A DNA stretch of 37,453 bases from Nocardia altamirensis NBRC 108246 (GCF_001612685.1 NZ_BDAY01000076.1:1-37453), one strand, 5' to 3'. Positions 25,683 through 34,031 are shown, numbered from the stretch's first letter. Notes: a model not told the origin generated them from the sequence alone. A program made the numbers and translations.

Positions 25683-26000
25683 ATGAGTGATCTCTCGGTA
25701 GAGACCGACGCGGTCCGGGCGTTCGCCGCCACGAACGCGGGCATCGCCGGTGATCTTGCGGGGGCGGGTAATTTCGACGCGGTCAAGAACGTCTCGGCAC
25801 TCGTGCCGGTGTTCGGATTGATCGGTGTCGACTATTTGGCGATGTTCGCCGCAGCTCAGGTATTGCAGGCAAAAGACATCAACGACCTGTCCGCGAAGTA
25901 TGCCAAGTTGTCGGAGTCCGCGTTCAGCGCCGCCGCGGCGTACGACGTCACCGACGGGGTCAACGCCGGTTCGATCACCTCGCTAGGGGGTGCGCTGTGA
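25683..26000 (+). CDS. EspC-family small ESX substrate
   Basis: Protein of 105 aa resembling the EspC (DUF2580) family of small type VII secretion substrates: two helices joined by a turn and ending in a secretion motif. Tyr87-x3-Asp91 (YDVTD), near the C-terminus, matches the general YxxxD/E signal. The N-terminus MSDLSVETDAVRAFA also fits the family. ATG 25683 has GGGGGG at a 7-nt spacing; an earlier ATG (25656) lacks support. Its stop overlaps the next start (GTGA, 25997-26000). As with EspC-EspA and PE-PPE pairs, the small protein probably dimerises with the product of the overlapping gene and supplies the secretion signal. Confidence 0.82.
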   Translation: MSDLSVETDAVRAFAATNAGIAGDLAGAGNFDAVKNVSALVPVFGLIGVDYLAMFAAAQVLQAKDINDLSAKYAKLSESAFSAAAAYDVTDGVNAGSITSLGGAL

Positions 26001-27661
26001 AGCCGCTCGACACCGGCGTGATCGCGCCCGAAGAACACGCGATGGCGCACGCCGCCGACCAGAACGTCGCGATCGGTCAGCAGGCCGTGATGGACTCGAT
26101 GCAGAACCAGGCGGTCATCGACCTGCCGCTCGGGCAGGTGCCCGAGGATCTGCCGCCGATCGAGCCGCCGGAGTTCGTGCTGGCCCGCAAGATCAGCGAG
26201 GACCAGCACAACGCGGTTGGCACCATGCCGGGCGGATTGCCGGGACTCGGCGGTAACCCCGCGCCGGACACCTCGGTCATTTCCGGTGTCCCTTCCGATG
26301 TTTCGGCGCTGCTCGGCAACGTTCAGCACGCGGCCGCTCCGATTGCCCAGGCCGCGCAGGGCACCGTCGACCACGCTCAAGGCGTGCTCAACGGCGCCCT
26401 CGGCGGCGCGCCGACCTCGGTGTCCGCCGCGATCAACCAGGCGCAGGCCGCGATCCCGACCTCGCTGCCCGCACTGCCCGCCGACCCGGTTGCCGCGCTG
26501 ATGCAGGGCGTCGCCGTGCCCGCGTTGCCCGGCGTCGACGTGCTGATGCAGCCGATCCTCAGCCTGCTGAGCAGCTTCGGCACCGGCATCATCGGCGCGC
26601 TCGACCCGACGGCGATCCTGAGCCAGTCCTCCAAGGTCATCGACATGGCCATGACGGTCGGCAAGGGCAGCATGACCACCGTCGAGCAACTGTGGCAGAG
26701 CCAAGCCTCCCGCAGCGCGCAGGCCGCCAGCCAGAAGGCCAACACCGAAGGCCAGGAGACCAGTCAGCGCGGCATCGACATCTCCGAACTCACCCAGCGC
26801 GCCGCCGCGGTGGTGCAACAGGGCAACGCCCAATTGCTCGGTGTCGCATCGTCGTTCGCCACCCAGGCGACCGCGCTCGCGCCGGTGATCCTGACGCCGC
26901 CCGCGCAGGCCACGCTGATGGCGTCCGCCACCGAGCATCTCGGCCAGGCCGTCGGCATCGTCAACGCCACCCGCGGTGATCTGTCGGGCAAGACAGGCGA
27001 GCTGAGTGGCCTGGTGCAGCAGTTGGTCGCACCGGGCGGTGGGCCTGCGCCGCAGGAAGTCGCACAGGCGTTGGCGCAGAACGTCGGTCAGCCGATCCTC
27101 GAGCAGGCGCAGTCCGCCGCGTCGGATACCGCGACACAGACCGCAGGCCTCAATTCGTCCAGTACAGGCACGCCGTCGACCACGACCGCGTCGACCTCGA
27201 GCAGCCCGAGCTCGACCCACAGCGGCTCGCCGAGCAGTGGCCTGTTCGGCAGCCCGAGCCGCTCAGGCAGTCCGACCGGCACCGGTGGCAGGCCCGGAAC
27301 GACGGGTAGCCCGTCGATCCCGAAGGTGCCGAGCGTCACCGGCGTCCCCGGCTCCATGTCGCCCGTACGCCCGATCAGCGGCATGCCCGGCGTACCAGGC
27401 AGCACAACGTTCGGCCCAGGCACAACCGGCACCCCCGGCACCACAACGGCAGGCGCAGGCAGCAGCTTCATGGGCGGCGCCCCCGGCGCCGCAGGCGCGC
27501 GCAACGACGAGGAAGAGCACGCCCGCACCGTGCAGCCATACCAAAGTGCCACCGGCAACGACGATCTCACCGGCCCACTGGGAGAGTCCACGCCCGATGT
27601 GATCGGCGCAACCCACTCGGATGAGATTGTCAGCTCTGACTATGAACAGGATCAGTTCTGA
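25997..27661 (+). CDS. Large ESX-associated protein, EspA/PPE-like partner
   Basis: Protein of 554 aa without a signal peptide. Residues about 95-375 are Ala/Gln-rich and helical, with a central Trp233 (TVEQLWQSQASRS) between long helices, loosely like WXG-type folds. Residues 380-495 are Gly/Ser/Pro/Thr-rich. The final 50 or so form a distinct acidic tail beginning DEEEHARTVQPYQS and ending EQDQF. GTG 25997 has AGGGGG about 6 nt upstream and a 4-bp overlap with the EspC-like gene, so the two are coupled and probably co-secreted. I infer the role from this architecture; sequence identity to EspA, EspE or PPE proteins is not evident. The coding sequence for the tail is duplicated just downstream. 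Confidence 0.75.
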   Translation: MKPLDTGVIAPEEHAMAHAADQNVAIGQQAVMDSMQNQAVIDLPLGQVPEDLPPIEPPEFVLARKISEDQHNAVGTMPGGLPGLGGNPAPDTSVISGVPSDVSALLGNVQHAAAPIAQAAQGTVDHAQGVLNGALGGAPTSVSAAINQAQAAIPTSLPALPADPVAALMQGVAVPALPGVDVLMQPILSLLSSFGTGIIGALDPTAILSQSSKVIDMAMTVGKGSMTTVEQLWQSQASRSAQAASQKANTEGQETSQRGIDISELTQRAAAVVQQGNAQLLGVASSFATQATALAPVILTPPAQATLMASATEHLGQAVGIVNATRGDLSGKTGELSGLVQQLVAPGGGPAPQEVAQALAQNVGQPILEQAQSAASDTATQTAGLNSSSTGTPSTTTASTSSSPSSTHSGSPSSGLFGSPSRSGSPTGTGGRPGTTGSPSIPKVPSVTGVPGSMSPVRPISGMPGVPGSTTFGPGTTGTPGTTTAGAGSSFMGGAPGAAGARNDEEEHARTVQPYQSATGNDDLTGPLGESTPDVIGATHSDEIVSSDYEQDQF

Positions 27662-28590
27662 CGGGATGAGTACAGCCTGGCTCGAGTGAGGGCTGGGTGG
27701 CTCGAGCAACGAGGTTGAGTGGCTCGAGCGACGAGGTTGGGTGGCTTGAGCGACGGGCGTGATGGGCTCGAGTGACTCGGGCGCGCGCAACAATGAGGAA
27801 GACCGCTCGCGGACCGTGCAGCCGTACCAAAGTGCCACGGGCAATGACGCTCTCACCGGCGAGTCCACGCCTGGTGTGATCGGTGCGACGCACTCTGATG
27901 AGATTGTCAGCTCTGATTATCAGCAGGATCAGTTCTGACGGACGAGTACGGCCTGGCTTGCGTGGCGAGGGTTGAGTTGCTTGAGCAGCGGGGGCATGGG
28001 CTTGAGCGACGGGGGCAGTGGGCTCAGGCCGTGAGGGTGATTGGCTCTGGCGATGGGGGTGATGGGCTCGGGCGTTGAGGGCAGTGCGCTCGAGCGACGG
28101 GCAGTGAATCGAGCGACGGGGCAGCGGGTTCGAGTGGTGAGGGGCAATGGGTTCGAGCAGCGAGGGGCAGCTGGCTTGAGCGGTGAAAGTTGAGTCGGGC
28201 CGGGCCGTCGTCGTTTGCGGTCCGGTGGTGGATGTACGAGTTCCAGCGGCTGGGGGCGATGGGTTCGGGCGGCGAGGATGATGGGCTTGAGCGATAGGGG
28301 GCAATGGGTCGGGGCGGCGCGGGCGATGGGTTCGAGCGGCGTAGGTGGTGGGTCGAGCAGCGAGGGCAGTGCGCTCGGGCGGCGAGGGCACGGAGTCGAC
28401 TGACGGGGTGATCGGCTCGAGTTCGTGAGGGGCGATGGGCTTGAGCAGCGAGGGCTACTGGCTCGAGCAGTGAAAGTTGGCTCGGGCCAGGCTGTCGTCG
28501 TGTGCGGTCGGGTGGTGGACGTACCAGTTCCAGCGGCAGGGTGGGGTCGGCAACCAGCTCGCGTTGACCGATGGAGCGGTGTCATCAAAA
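27662..28590. repeat. Degenerate tandem repeat region downstream of the ESX pair
   Basis: Short units such as GTGGCTCGAGCGACGAGG recur with drift across the region on both sides of the tail copy. A longer period is also seen: 28143-28251 matches 28433-28543 (both contain GTGAAAGTTG and GAYGTACSAGTTCCAGCGGC), an offset of about 290 bp, close to the roughly 280-bp offset of the tail duplication. Long open frames on the minus strand here are Pro/Arg/Ser/Thr low-complexity artefacts. Nothing else is recognised. Confidence 0.75.
27762..27938 (+). pseudogene. Duplicated C-terminal tail of the preceding ESX-type gene (58 codons)
   Basis: This frame encodes 58 residues nearly identical to the end of the 25997-27661 protein: both contain RTVQPYQSATGND, VIGATHSDEIVSSDY and a final QDQF. 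It lacks three residues (PLG) present in the parent. Homology continues about 50 bp past both stop codons, so a DNA segment of about 280 bp was copied in tandem. The frame remains intact and most DNA differences are silent or conservative. An ATG is present, but no ribosome binding site is visible. I treat it as a tail remnant or reserve cassette, not an established gene. Confidence 0.8.
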
Positions 28591-28674
28591 TCGCACGTAC
28601 CAGGGACTATCCGGCATCAGCGGCCCCAGTAGGGAGCCGAAATGTATGCCCCGCTTGCGGTTTCGCACCCTTCC

Positions 28675-28743
28675 GGAGTTGGTCGGTTGATGATGGGGCA
28701 CTGGTGGCGGCATCGGCCGAGTAGCCCCCGCCACCAGTGCCCC
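28675..28743 (-). repeat. Hairpin repeat element, copy E
   Basis: Read leftward: GGGGCACTGGTGGCGG (28743-28728), 17-nt loop GGGCTACTCGGCCGATG, CCGCCACCAGTGCCCC (28710-28695), tail ATCATCAACCGACCAACTCC (28694-28675). All 16 positions pair. Compared with copy F, two stem positions differ and both differences are compensated. Confidence 0.9.
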
Positions 28744-28871
28744 CTCGACCAGGAACCAGCCTCTGTGGTTCCGCATGCCGGGATCGCAGGGTTCCCCGAG
28801 GTGAGCGCCAGCGGGCTTGCCCCGCCGCAACACCGAAATCCGCGCTCCTAGTGTGCGTGCACACCGGTTGT

Positions 28872-28940
28872 GGAGTTGGTCGGTTGATCACTGGGAACTG
28901 GTGGCGGCATCGCGCGAGTAGCCCCCGCCACCAGTTCCCA
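28872..28940 (-). repeat. Hairpin repeat element, copy F
   Basis: Read leftward: TGGGAACTGGTGGCGG (28940-28925), 17-nt loop GGGCTACTCGCGCGATG, CCGCCACCAGTTCCCA (28907-28892), then the exact consensus tail GTGATCAACCGACCAACTCC (28891-28872). All 16 positions pair. The palindrome GATCCC-7 nt-GGGATC lies 22 bp upstream, as for copy A. Confidence 0.9.
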
Positions 28941-29050
28941 CTCGGCGCGCAACCACCCCGGTGATCCCACATACCGGGATCGCTGGCGCCCCGGAGACCG
29001 GCAACCGCGGCCAGCCCCCGGCTCAACGTCGAAATCCGAACCGCTCCTGT

Positions 29051-29130
29051 GGATCCGCACTTGTTCTGTGAATTCGCACCCCTTCTGGCAGCCCGGAACG
29101 AGTGCAAATCCACAGAACGAGTGCGGATCC
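29051..29130. repeat. Inverted repeat with 20-bp arms
   Basis: GGATCCGCACTTGTTCTGTG (29051-29070) is complementary to CACAGAACGAGTGCGGATCC (29111-29130) at 19 of 20 positions, with a 40-bp spacer. The spacer holds, on the minus strand, CCAGAAGGGGTGCGAA, the motif that also follows the inverted repeat at 68-157. It appears to be the outer module of the composite repeat. Confidence 0.75.
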
Positions 29131-29248
29131 GAGTCTTGGATCGTGGAACCCCGCACCCGTGGCGCTCCTCCTCGCGCGCCGGGAACTGTGGCGCGCGTGG
29201 CGACGTGTTCCCGCTGTCACGCGAGGTGGACGCGTTGTCGCGGACTGG

Positions 29249-29746
29249 TCAGTCGTGGATGAAGGCGTCGAGGAGGGTGCGGTAGAGGTTGTGGAAACGG
29301 GTGCGGGCGGCGATCTGTTCGTCGGTGAGGCCGGTGGTGAAGTCGGGGGCGTAGATCACCAGGTGGGCTTCCTGGTCCGGTGATTGCGGCATGTAGTCGA
29401 TGATCTGACTGCCTTGGTCGGTGACTGTTGGATCGCCGAAATCTACGGTGGCGAGGGACTTCGTCTCGGCGATTGCCGCGTCGAGTGCTTCGCGGGGGAG
29501 GTGGCCGTTGGCGCGCGCGTCGACGTACTTCACGGCTCGGCCGTCACTGAATATCTGCAGTTGCGGGCCGAGATCACGCTTGGGGTGCCAAGCGTTCGGG
29601 AAGGTGGTCAGTGTGAACAGGGGTGTTGCCGCCACGTCGGGGTTGGAGGTCGGCTGGTCGGGTTCCGGGCTTGCGGCGGCCATTGCGCCACCGCCCGCGA
29701 ACATCAGCAAGACAACCAGCAGTACCGTTTTCGTTCCGCGCATCAT
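29249..29746 (-). CDS. Secreted hypothetical protein, 165 aa
   Basis: Residues 1-24 are a clear signal peptide (basic start, hydrophobic core LLVVLLMFAGGG, AMA-A cleavage site), so the protein is exported. The mature part has no Cys and reads like a small alpha/beta domain, with LQIFSDGRAVKYVDA and HLVIYAPDF as probable beta strands. I do not recognise the family. ATG 29746 has AGAGAG upstream; the next codon is also ATG. It is a single gene, downstream of the metallopeptidase after 168 bp. Confidence 0.8.
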   Translation of the reverse strand: MMRGTKTVLLVVLLMFAGGGAMAAASPEPDQPTSNPDVAATPLFTLTTFPNAWHPKRDLGPQLQIFSDGRAVKYVDARANGHLPREALDAAIAETKSLATVDFGDPTVTDQGSQIIDYMPQSPDQEAHLVIYAPDFTTGLTDEQIAARTRFHNLYRTLLDAFIHD

Positions 29747-29914
29747 CCACTCTCTTTGCCGCTCTAGCGTGCCCGTCGACGGTACGGGTTGTCCGTCCTC
29801 GATCAGTACAGCGCCGAAACTGTCGACGTCGACTATCGCTGTGACACCTATTATTTCAGTGCTGCAGCGTTATGACGGGGTGCGGCAGAAAGATTCGAGG
29901 TGCCCGCCGAAAGG

Positions 29915-30841
29915 TCAGCGCAGTGCGGGCGGGTTCTTCAAGTCCGGCGCGGAATACGTGTCACAGGACTTGATCTGGCCGGTTTTGTAGCCGGCGAGGA
30001 ACCACTTCTGCCGCTCCTCCGACGAACCGTGCGTCCAGGCTTCGGGATTCACCCGGCCCGTCGATGCTTTCTGGATGCGGTCGTCGCCGACTGCCGACGC
30101 GGCCGAGAGTGCGTCGCGAATATCGTTGTCCGACAGCGGCTTCAGGAAGGGCTGGTTGGCGCCCGGCGCGGGCGTCTTGTCTGCGAAGTACGCCCAGATG
30201 CCCGCATAGCAGTCGGCTTGCAGTTCGGTGCGCACCGCACCGGATTCGGGTCCGCGCGGATCGTCTTGTGCCCGGCCGAGAGTGCCGAGCTGGTTCTGGA
30301 TGTGGTGGCCGATCTCGTGCGCCACCACATATTCCTGGGCGAGTGGACCGCCGCTCGCGCCGAATCGGTCGACCAGCTCCTGGAAGAAGGTGGTGTCGAA
30401 GTATGCGTTGCGATCGGCCGGGCAGTAGAACGGACCCACCGCGCTGGATGCCTGCCCGCAACCGGTGTTGACGGCGCCGGAGAACAGTCGCACGGTCAGG
30501 TTGGCGAACTTCTTGCCCGTCTGCTTGGGCAGCTGGTCGGTCCAGACCGCGCGCAGGCTTTGGGTGGTCAAGGCGATGCGGCAGTCCACGTACTTGTTGG
30601 CGTCGGCGCCGGTCTTGCAGTGCGACGGAGTGCCTGCGGGGGCGGTTTGGGTCTGCTGCTGATCCTGGGCACCGGTGAGGTCGCCGAGCAGCGAACCGGG
30701 GTCGCCGCCGAGCAGCAGCGCGATAACCAGCACGATGAGCCCGCCTGCGCCGCCACCGAGTGCGATCTTGCCGCCCCGCCCGGGTCCACCCCCGGAACTG
30801 ACGGCGTCCGGATCGATTTGCATGCCTTCGTTGAAGGTCAT
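29915..30841 (-). CDS. Neutral zinc metallopeptidase, YpfJ/Rv2575 type
   Basis: Membrane-anchored putative zinc metallopeptidase of 308 aa. A Gly-rich cytoplasmic segment (residues 1-25) is followed by a single helix (about 26-45) and an external domain. HEIGHH (175-180) supplies the zinc ligands and catalytic Glu; ELQADCYAG provides the third ligand region. Cys pairs (75/87, 128/140) may form disulfides. The same gene lies near aspS in M. tuberculosis (Rv2575), as I recall. ATG 30841 gives the family-like start MTFNEGMQID; the longer upstream frame is rejected because it invades the aspS leader. The substrate is unknown. Confidence 0.9.
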   Translation of the reverse strand: MTFNEGMQIDPDAVSSGGGPGRGGKIALGGGAGGLIVLVIALLLGGDPGSLLGDLTGAQDQQQTQTAPAGTPSHCKTGADANKYVDCRIALTTQSLRAVWTDQLPKQTGKKFANLTVRLFSGAVNTGCGQASSAVGPFYCPADRNAYFDTTFFQELVDRFGASGGPLAQEYVVAHEIGHHIQNQLGTLGRAQDDPRGPESGAVRTELQADCYAGIWAYFADKTPAPGANQPFLKPLSDNDIRDALSAASAVGDDRIQKASTGRVNPEAWTHGSSEERQKWFLAGYKTGQIKSCDTYSAPDLKNPPALR

Positions 30842-31002
30842 CGTCGTCGCTTTCTCGTTGTTGCTACGCCTCGGACATACCCAGCCGATACAGCTTGGCA
30901 CGGGTCTGGCTGGATCGGTTTCCTCTCGGCGGATGTGTCTCACTACGATGGGACCGCACCTGGTCATATCGTGCCGGTGCCGGAGTCGTCGAAAGGAACC
31001 CT

Positions 31003-32817
31003 GTGCTGCGCACCCACTTGGCTGGTTCGCTGCGAAGCGAGCACGCCGGTCAGACCGTCACCCTCACCGGCTGGGTGGCCAGGCGGCGCGACCACGGTGG
31101 CGTGATCTTCATTGATCTGCGCGACGCGTCGGGTGTGGCGCAGGCGGTGTTCCGCGAGGGCGAGCCCGCCGAGCAGGCGCACCGGCTGCGTGCCGAATAC
31201 TGCGTGCTCGTCACCGGTGTGGTGGAGCAGCGGCCCGACGGCAACGAGAACCCGGACCTGCCGACCGGCTCCATCGAGGTGAACGTCACGCAGCTCGAGG
31301 TGCTGAACGAGAGCGCGCCGCTGCCGTTCCAGCTCGACGAGCAGCCCGGCGAAGAGGCGCGGCTGAAGTACCGCTACCTCGACCTGCGCCGCGAAGGCCC
31401 GGCGCAGGCGATCCGGCTGCGGTCGAAGGCGAACGCGGCCGCGCGTGCCGTGCTGGCGAACCACGAGTTCGTCGAGGTGGAGACGCCGACGCTGACCCGG
31501 TCCACGCCGGAAGGCGCCCGCGACTTCCTGGTGCCCGCGCGCCTGCAGCCGGGCAGCTTCTACGCGCTGCCGCAGAGCCCGCAGCTGTTCAAGCAGCTGC
31601 TGATGGTCGGTGGCATCGAGCGCTACTACCAGATCGCGCGCGCCTACCGCGACGAGGACTTCCGCGCCGACCGCCAGCCCGAGTTCACTCAGCTCGACAT
31701 CGAGATGAGCTTCGTGCGCCAGGAAGATGTGATCTTGCTCGCCGAGCAGATCCTGGTGGCGCTGTGGAAGTTGATCGGCTACGAGATCACCACCCCGATC
31801 CCGCACATGACCTACGCGGAAGCCATGCGCCGCTTCGGTTCCGACAAGCCGGACCTGCGGTTCGGCATCGAAATCACCGAGTGCGCAGAGTATTTCAAGG
31901 ACACCCCGTTCCGGGTGTTCCAGGCGCCGTATGTCGGCGCGGTCGTGATGCCCGGTGGCGCGAGCCAGCCGCGGCGTCAGCTCGACGCGTGGCAGGAGTG
32001 GGCCAAGCAGCGCGGCGCCAAGGGCTTGGCGTACGTGTTGATCAACGAGGACGGCACGCTCGGCGGCCCGGTCGCCAAGAACCTGAGCGACGCCGAACGG
32101 GACGGGCTGGCAAAGCATGTCGGCGCGGTGCCCGGTGACTGTGTGTTCTTCGCGGCAGGTCCGGCGAAGGCGCAGCGTGCGCTGCTCGGCGCGGCGCGCG
32201 GCGAGATCGCCCGCAAGGTCGGACTGATCGACGAGAACGCATGGGCGTTCGTGTGGATCGTGGACGCGCCGCTGTTCGAGCCCGCTGCCGAGGCGACCGC
32301 CAGTGGCGATGTGGCCCTTGGTCATTCGGCGTGGACGGCGGTGCATCACGCGTTCACGTCGCCGAAGCCGGAGTCCGTCGACACTTTCGACACCGACCCC
32401 GGTGCCGCGCTCGCCTACGCCTACGACATCGTCTGCAACGGCAACGAGATCGGCGGCGGCAGCATCCGTATCCATCGCCGGGATGTGCAGGAGCGCGTCT
32501 TCAAGGTGATGGGCATCAGCCAGGAGGAGGCGCAGGACAAGTTCGGATTCCTGTTGGACGCCTTCGCTTTCGGCGCACCGCCGCACGGCGGCATCGCCTT
32601 CGGCTGGGACCGGATCGTCGCGCTGCTCGCCGGGCTGGATTCGATCCGCGAGGTGATCGCGTTCCCGAAGACCGGCGGCGGCGTCGACCCGTTGACCGAC
32701 GCGCCCGCGCCGATCACCGAGCAGCAGCGCAAGGAAGCCGGACTGGACGCCAAGCCTGCACCGAAGGGTGAGAAGGGCGCGAAGCCAGAAGCGAAGGGCG
32801 ACAAGGCCGACGCGTAG
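31003..32817 (+). CDS. aspS: Aspartyl-tRNA synthetase
   Basis: Class II synthetase of 604 aa of the bacterial type. An OB-fold anticodon domain (about residues 1-105) is followed by motif 2 (YYQIARAYRDEDFRADRQPE), the bacterial GAD insertion (about 290-420) and motif 3 (GGIAFGWDRIVALL). The last 25 residues form a Lys/Ala/Gly-rich tail beyond the catalytic core. GTG 31003 has AAAGGA 5 nt upstream and yields the family start MLRTHLAGSL; the frame is open further upstream but that part overlaps the promoter. Many actinobacteria lack a separate asparaginyl-tRNA synthetase and use a non-discriminating AspRS; whether this is one cannot be decided here. Confidence 0.96.
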   Translation: MLRTHLAGSLRSEHAGQTVTLTGWVARRRDHGGVIFIDLRDASGVAQAVFREGEPAEQAHRLRAEYCVLVTGVVEQRPDGNENPDLPTGSIEVNVTQLEVLNESAPLPFQLDEQPGEEARLKYRYLDLRREGPAQAIRLRSKANAAARAVLANHEFVEVETPTLTRSTPEGARDFLVPARLQPGSFYALPQSPQLFKQLLMVGGIERYYQIARAYRDEDFRADRQPEFTQLDIEMSFVRQEDVILLAEQILVALWKLIGYEITTPIPHMTYAEAMRRFGSDKPDLRFGIEITECAEYFKDTPFRVFQAPYVGAVVMPGGASQPRRQLDAWQEWAKQRGAKGLAYVLINEDGTLGGPVAKNLSDAERDGLAKHVGAVPGDCVFFAAGPAKAQRALLGAARGEIARKVGLIDENAWAFVWIVDAPLFEPAAEATASGDVALGHSAWTAVHHAFTSPKPESVDTFDTDPGAALAYAYDIVCNGNEIGGGSIRIHRRDVQERVFKVMGISQEEAQDKFGFLLDAFAFGAPPHGGIAFGWDRIVALLAGLDSIREVIAFPKTGGGVDPLTDAPAPITEQQRKEAGLDAKPAPKGEKGAKPEAKGDKADA

Positions 32818-33065
32818 GGGCGGCGTGTAGGGCGCGCTGGCGGACCCGGAGCGCACAAGGCAGGCGCGCTGGCGTTGGTGCGCGTGTTGGCAGATCCGAG
32901 GGCCGCAACGTCGACGCGTAGGCGAGGGTCGGCGCGTAGGGCGTGCAGGCCTACCTCGACGGCGACGCGACGGCGACAACGCGCACGGAAACCCGCGCAA
33001 ACGGTACCTTTTGGACAGTTCGATCCGTCAACCCTGCCGGGCGACGCTGACCACGAGGGGAATCC

Positions 33066-34031
33066 GTGCTGCATCTGCGCATGATCAGCCCGCCCGAACA
33101 GACCGACAAGGTGCTGGCCGTGCTCGCCGCGAACGTCGGCGTCACCCATGTGACGCTGGCGCGCGGCGTCGCGGTGGAGCCTGCCGGTGACCTGGTGCAA
33201 GCCGATGTGGCGCGCGAGGCCGCCAACGAGGTGCTCGCCGATCTGACCGAACTCGGCATGTGCAAGTCCGGTGGCATCACGCTCGGACCTGTCGAAACCG
33301 TGCTGTCCGAGGCGGGAGACCGGGCGGTCGAGGCCGCGCCCGGCGATCCGACCGATGCGGTGGTGTGGGAAGAGCTGCTCGCGCAGACGAAGGAAGAGTC
33401 GACGCTCAACTCCACCTTCGTCGCCTTCCTCACCATCGCGTGCCTGCTCGGCGCGATCGGCGTTGCCACCGATTCGCCGGTGACCGTGGTCGGTGCGATG
33501 GTGGTCGGGCCGGAGTTCGGTCCATTGGCCGCCTTCGCAGTGGGCTTGGTGCGCAGGGACTTTCGGCTCGCGCGGCGATCGGCGATCGCGTTGGCGGTCG
33601 GGTTCCCGGTGGCGATGGTGGTCACCCTGTTCGCCACGTTGGCGTGGGAGAAGCTCGGCTGGATCAAGCTGACCAGCGTGTCGAACTTGCCCAATGTCGA
33701 CTTCATCTATGAGGTCGGGCCGTTTTCCTTGGTTGTCGCCTTGCTCGCGGGCGCGGCGGGCATGTTGTCGCTGGTGACCGCCAAGTCGGCGGCGTTGATC
33801 GGCGTGTTCATCTCGGTGACGACCGTGCCCGCGGCCGGATTCGCGGTCATCGCAGCAACTTTGGGTGAGTGGCACGTCGCGTTCATGTCCGCGGGTCAGC
33901 TCGCGGTGAACCTGGCGGGCATCGTGGTGGCCGGGGTGATCGTGCTCGAGCTCCGCCCTCGTGCCGGCAACGAGGGCGGGCCGGTGCATCGGTTCAAACG
34001 GTGGGTCGGGATGCGGTCCCTGGTGAACTAG
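33066..34031 (+). CDS. DUF389 family membrane protein
   Basis: Protein of 321 aa. An N-terminal soluble domain of about 110 residues (ferredoxin-like beta-alpha pattern) is followed by about six hydrophobic helices. The conserved DUF389 core is visible: STFVAFLTIACLLGAIG, then GAMVVGPEFGPLAAFAVGLV and VSVTTVP-like ISVTTVPAAGFAVIAA. The function of the family is unknown; transport has been suggested. GTG 33066 has GAGGGG about 5 nt upstream. It follows aspS after 248 bp and is probably independent of it. Confidence 0.9.
   Translation: MLHLRMISPPEQTDKVLAVLAANVGVTHVTLARGVAVEPAGDLVQADVAREAANEVLADLTELGMCKSGGITLGPVETVLSEAGDRAVEAAPGDPTDAVVWEELLAQTKEESTLNSTFVAFLTIACLLGAIGVATDSPVTVVGAMVVGPEFGPLAAFAVGLVRRDFRLARRSAIALAVGFPVAMVVTLFATLAWEKLGWIKLTSVSNLPNVDFIYEVGPFSLVVALLAGAAGMLSLVTAKSAALIGVFISVTTVPAAGFAVIAATLGEWHVAFMSAGQLAVNLAGIVVAGVIVLELRPRAGNEGGPVHRFKRWVGMRSLVN

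Larger units (their letters stand above)
28591..29248. other. Gene-free interval with composite repeat modules
   Basis: This interval contains two leftward hairpin elements (copies E and F), each preceded, in its own orientation, by a GATCCC-type small palindrome (28767-28785 decayed, 28963-28981 intact). A 20-bp inverted repeat (29051-29130) lies beyond. The arrangement mirrors 68-330 at the other end of the window. The last 100 bp, up to 29248, follow the stop of the leftward secreted-protein gene. No gene is supported. Confidence 0.6.

Noticed and set aside
27630..28588. Long minus-strand open frames in the repeat tract after the ESX pair
   Set aside because: They encode Pro/Arg/Ser/Thr low complexity produced by the repeated CTCGAGC-type units, have no ribosome binding sites and overlap each other.
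30964..33000. Very long minus-strand open frame opposite aspS
   Set aside because: It is a typical antisense shadow of a high-GC gene; aspS carries all class II synthetase motifs.
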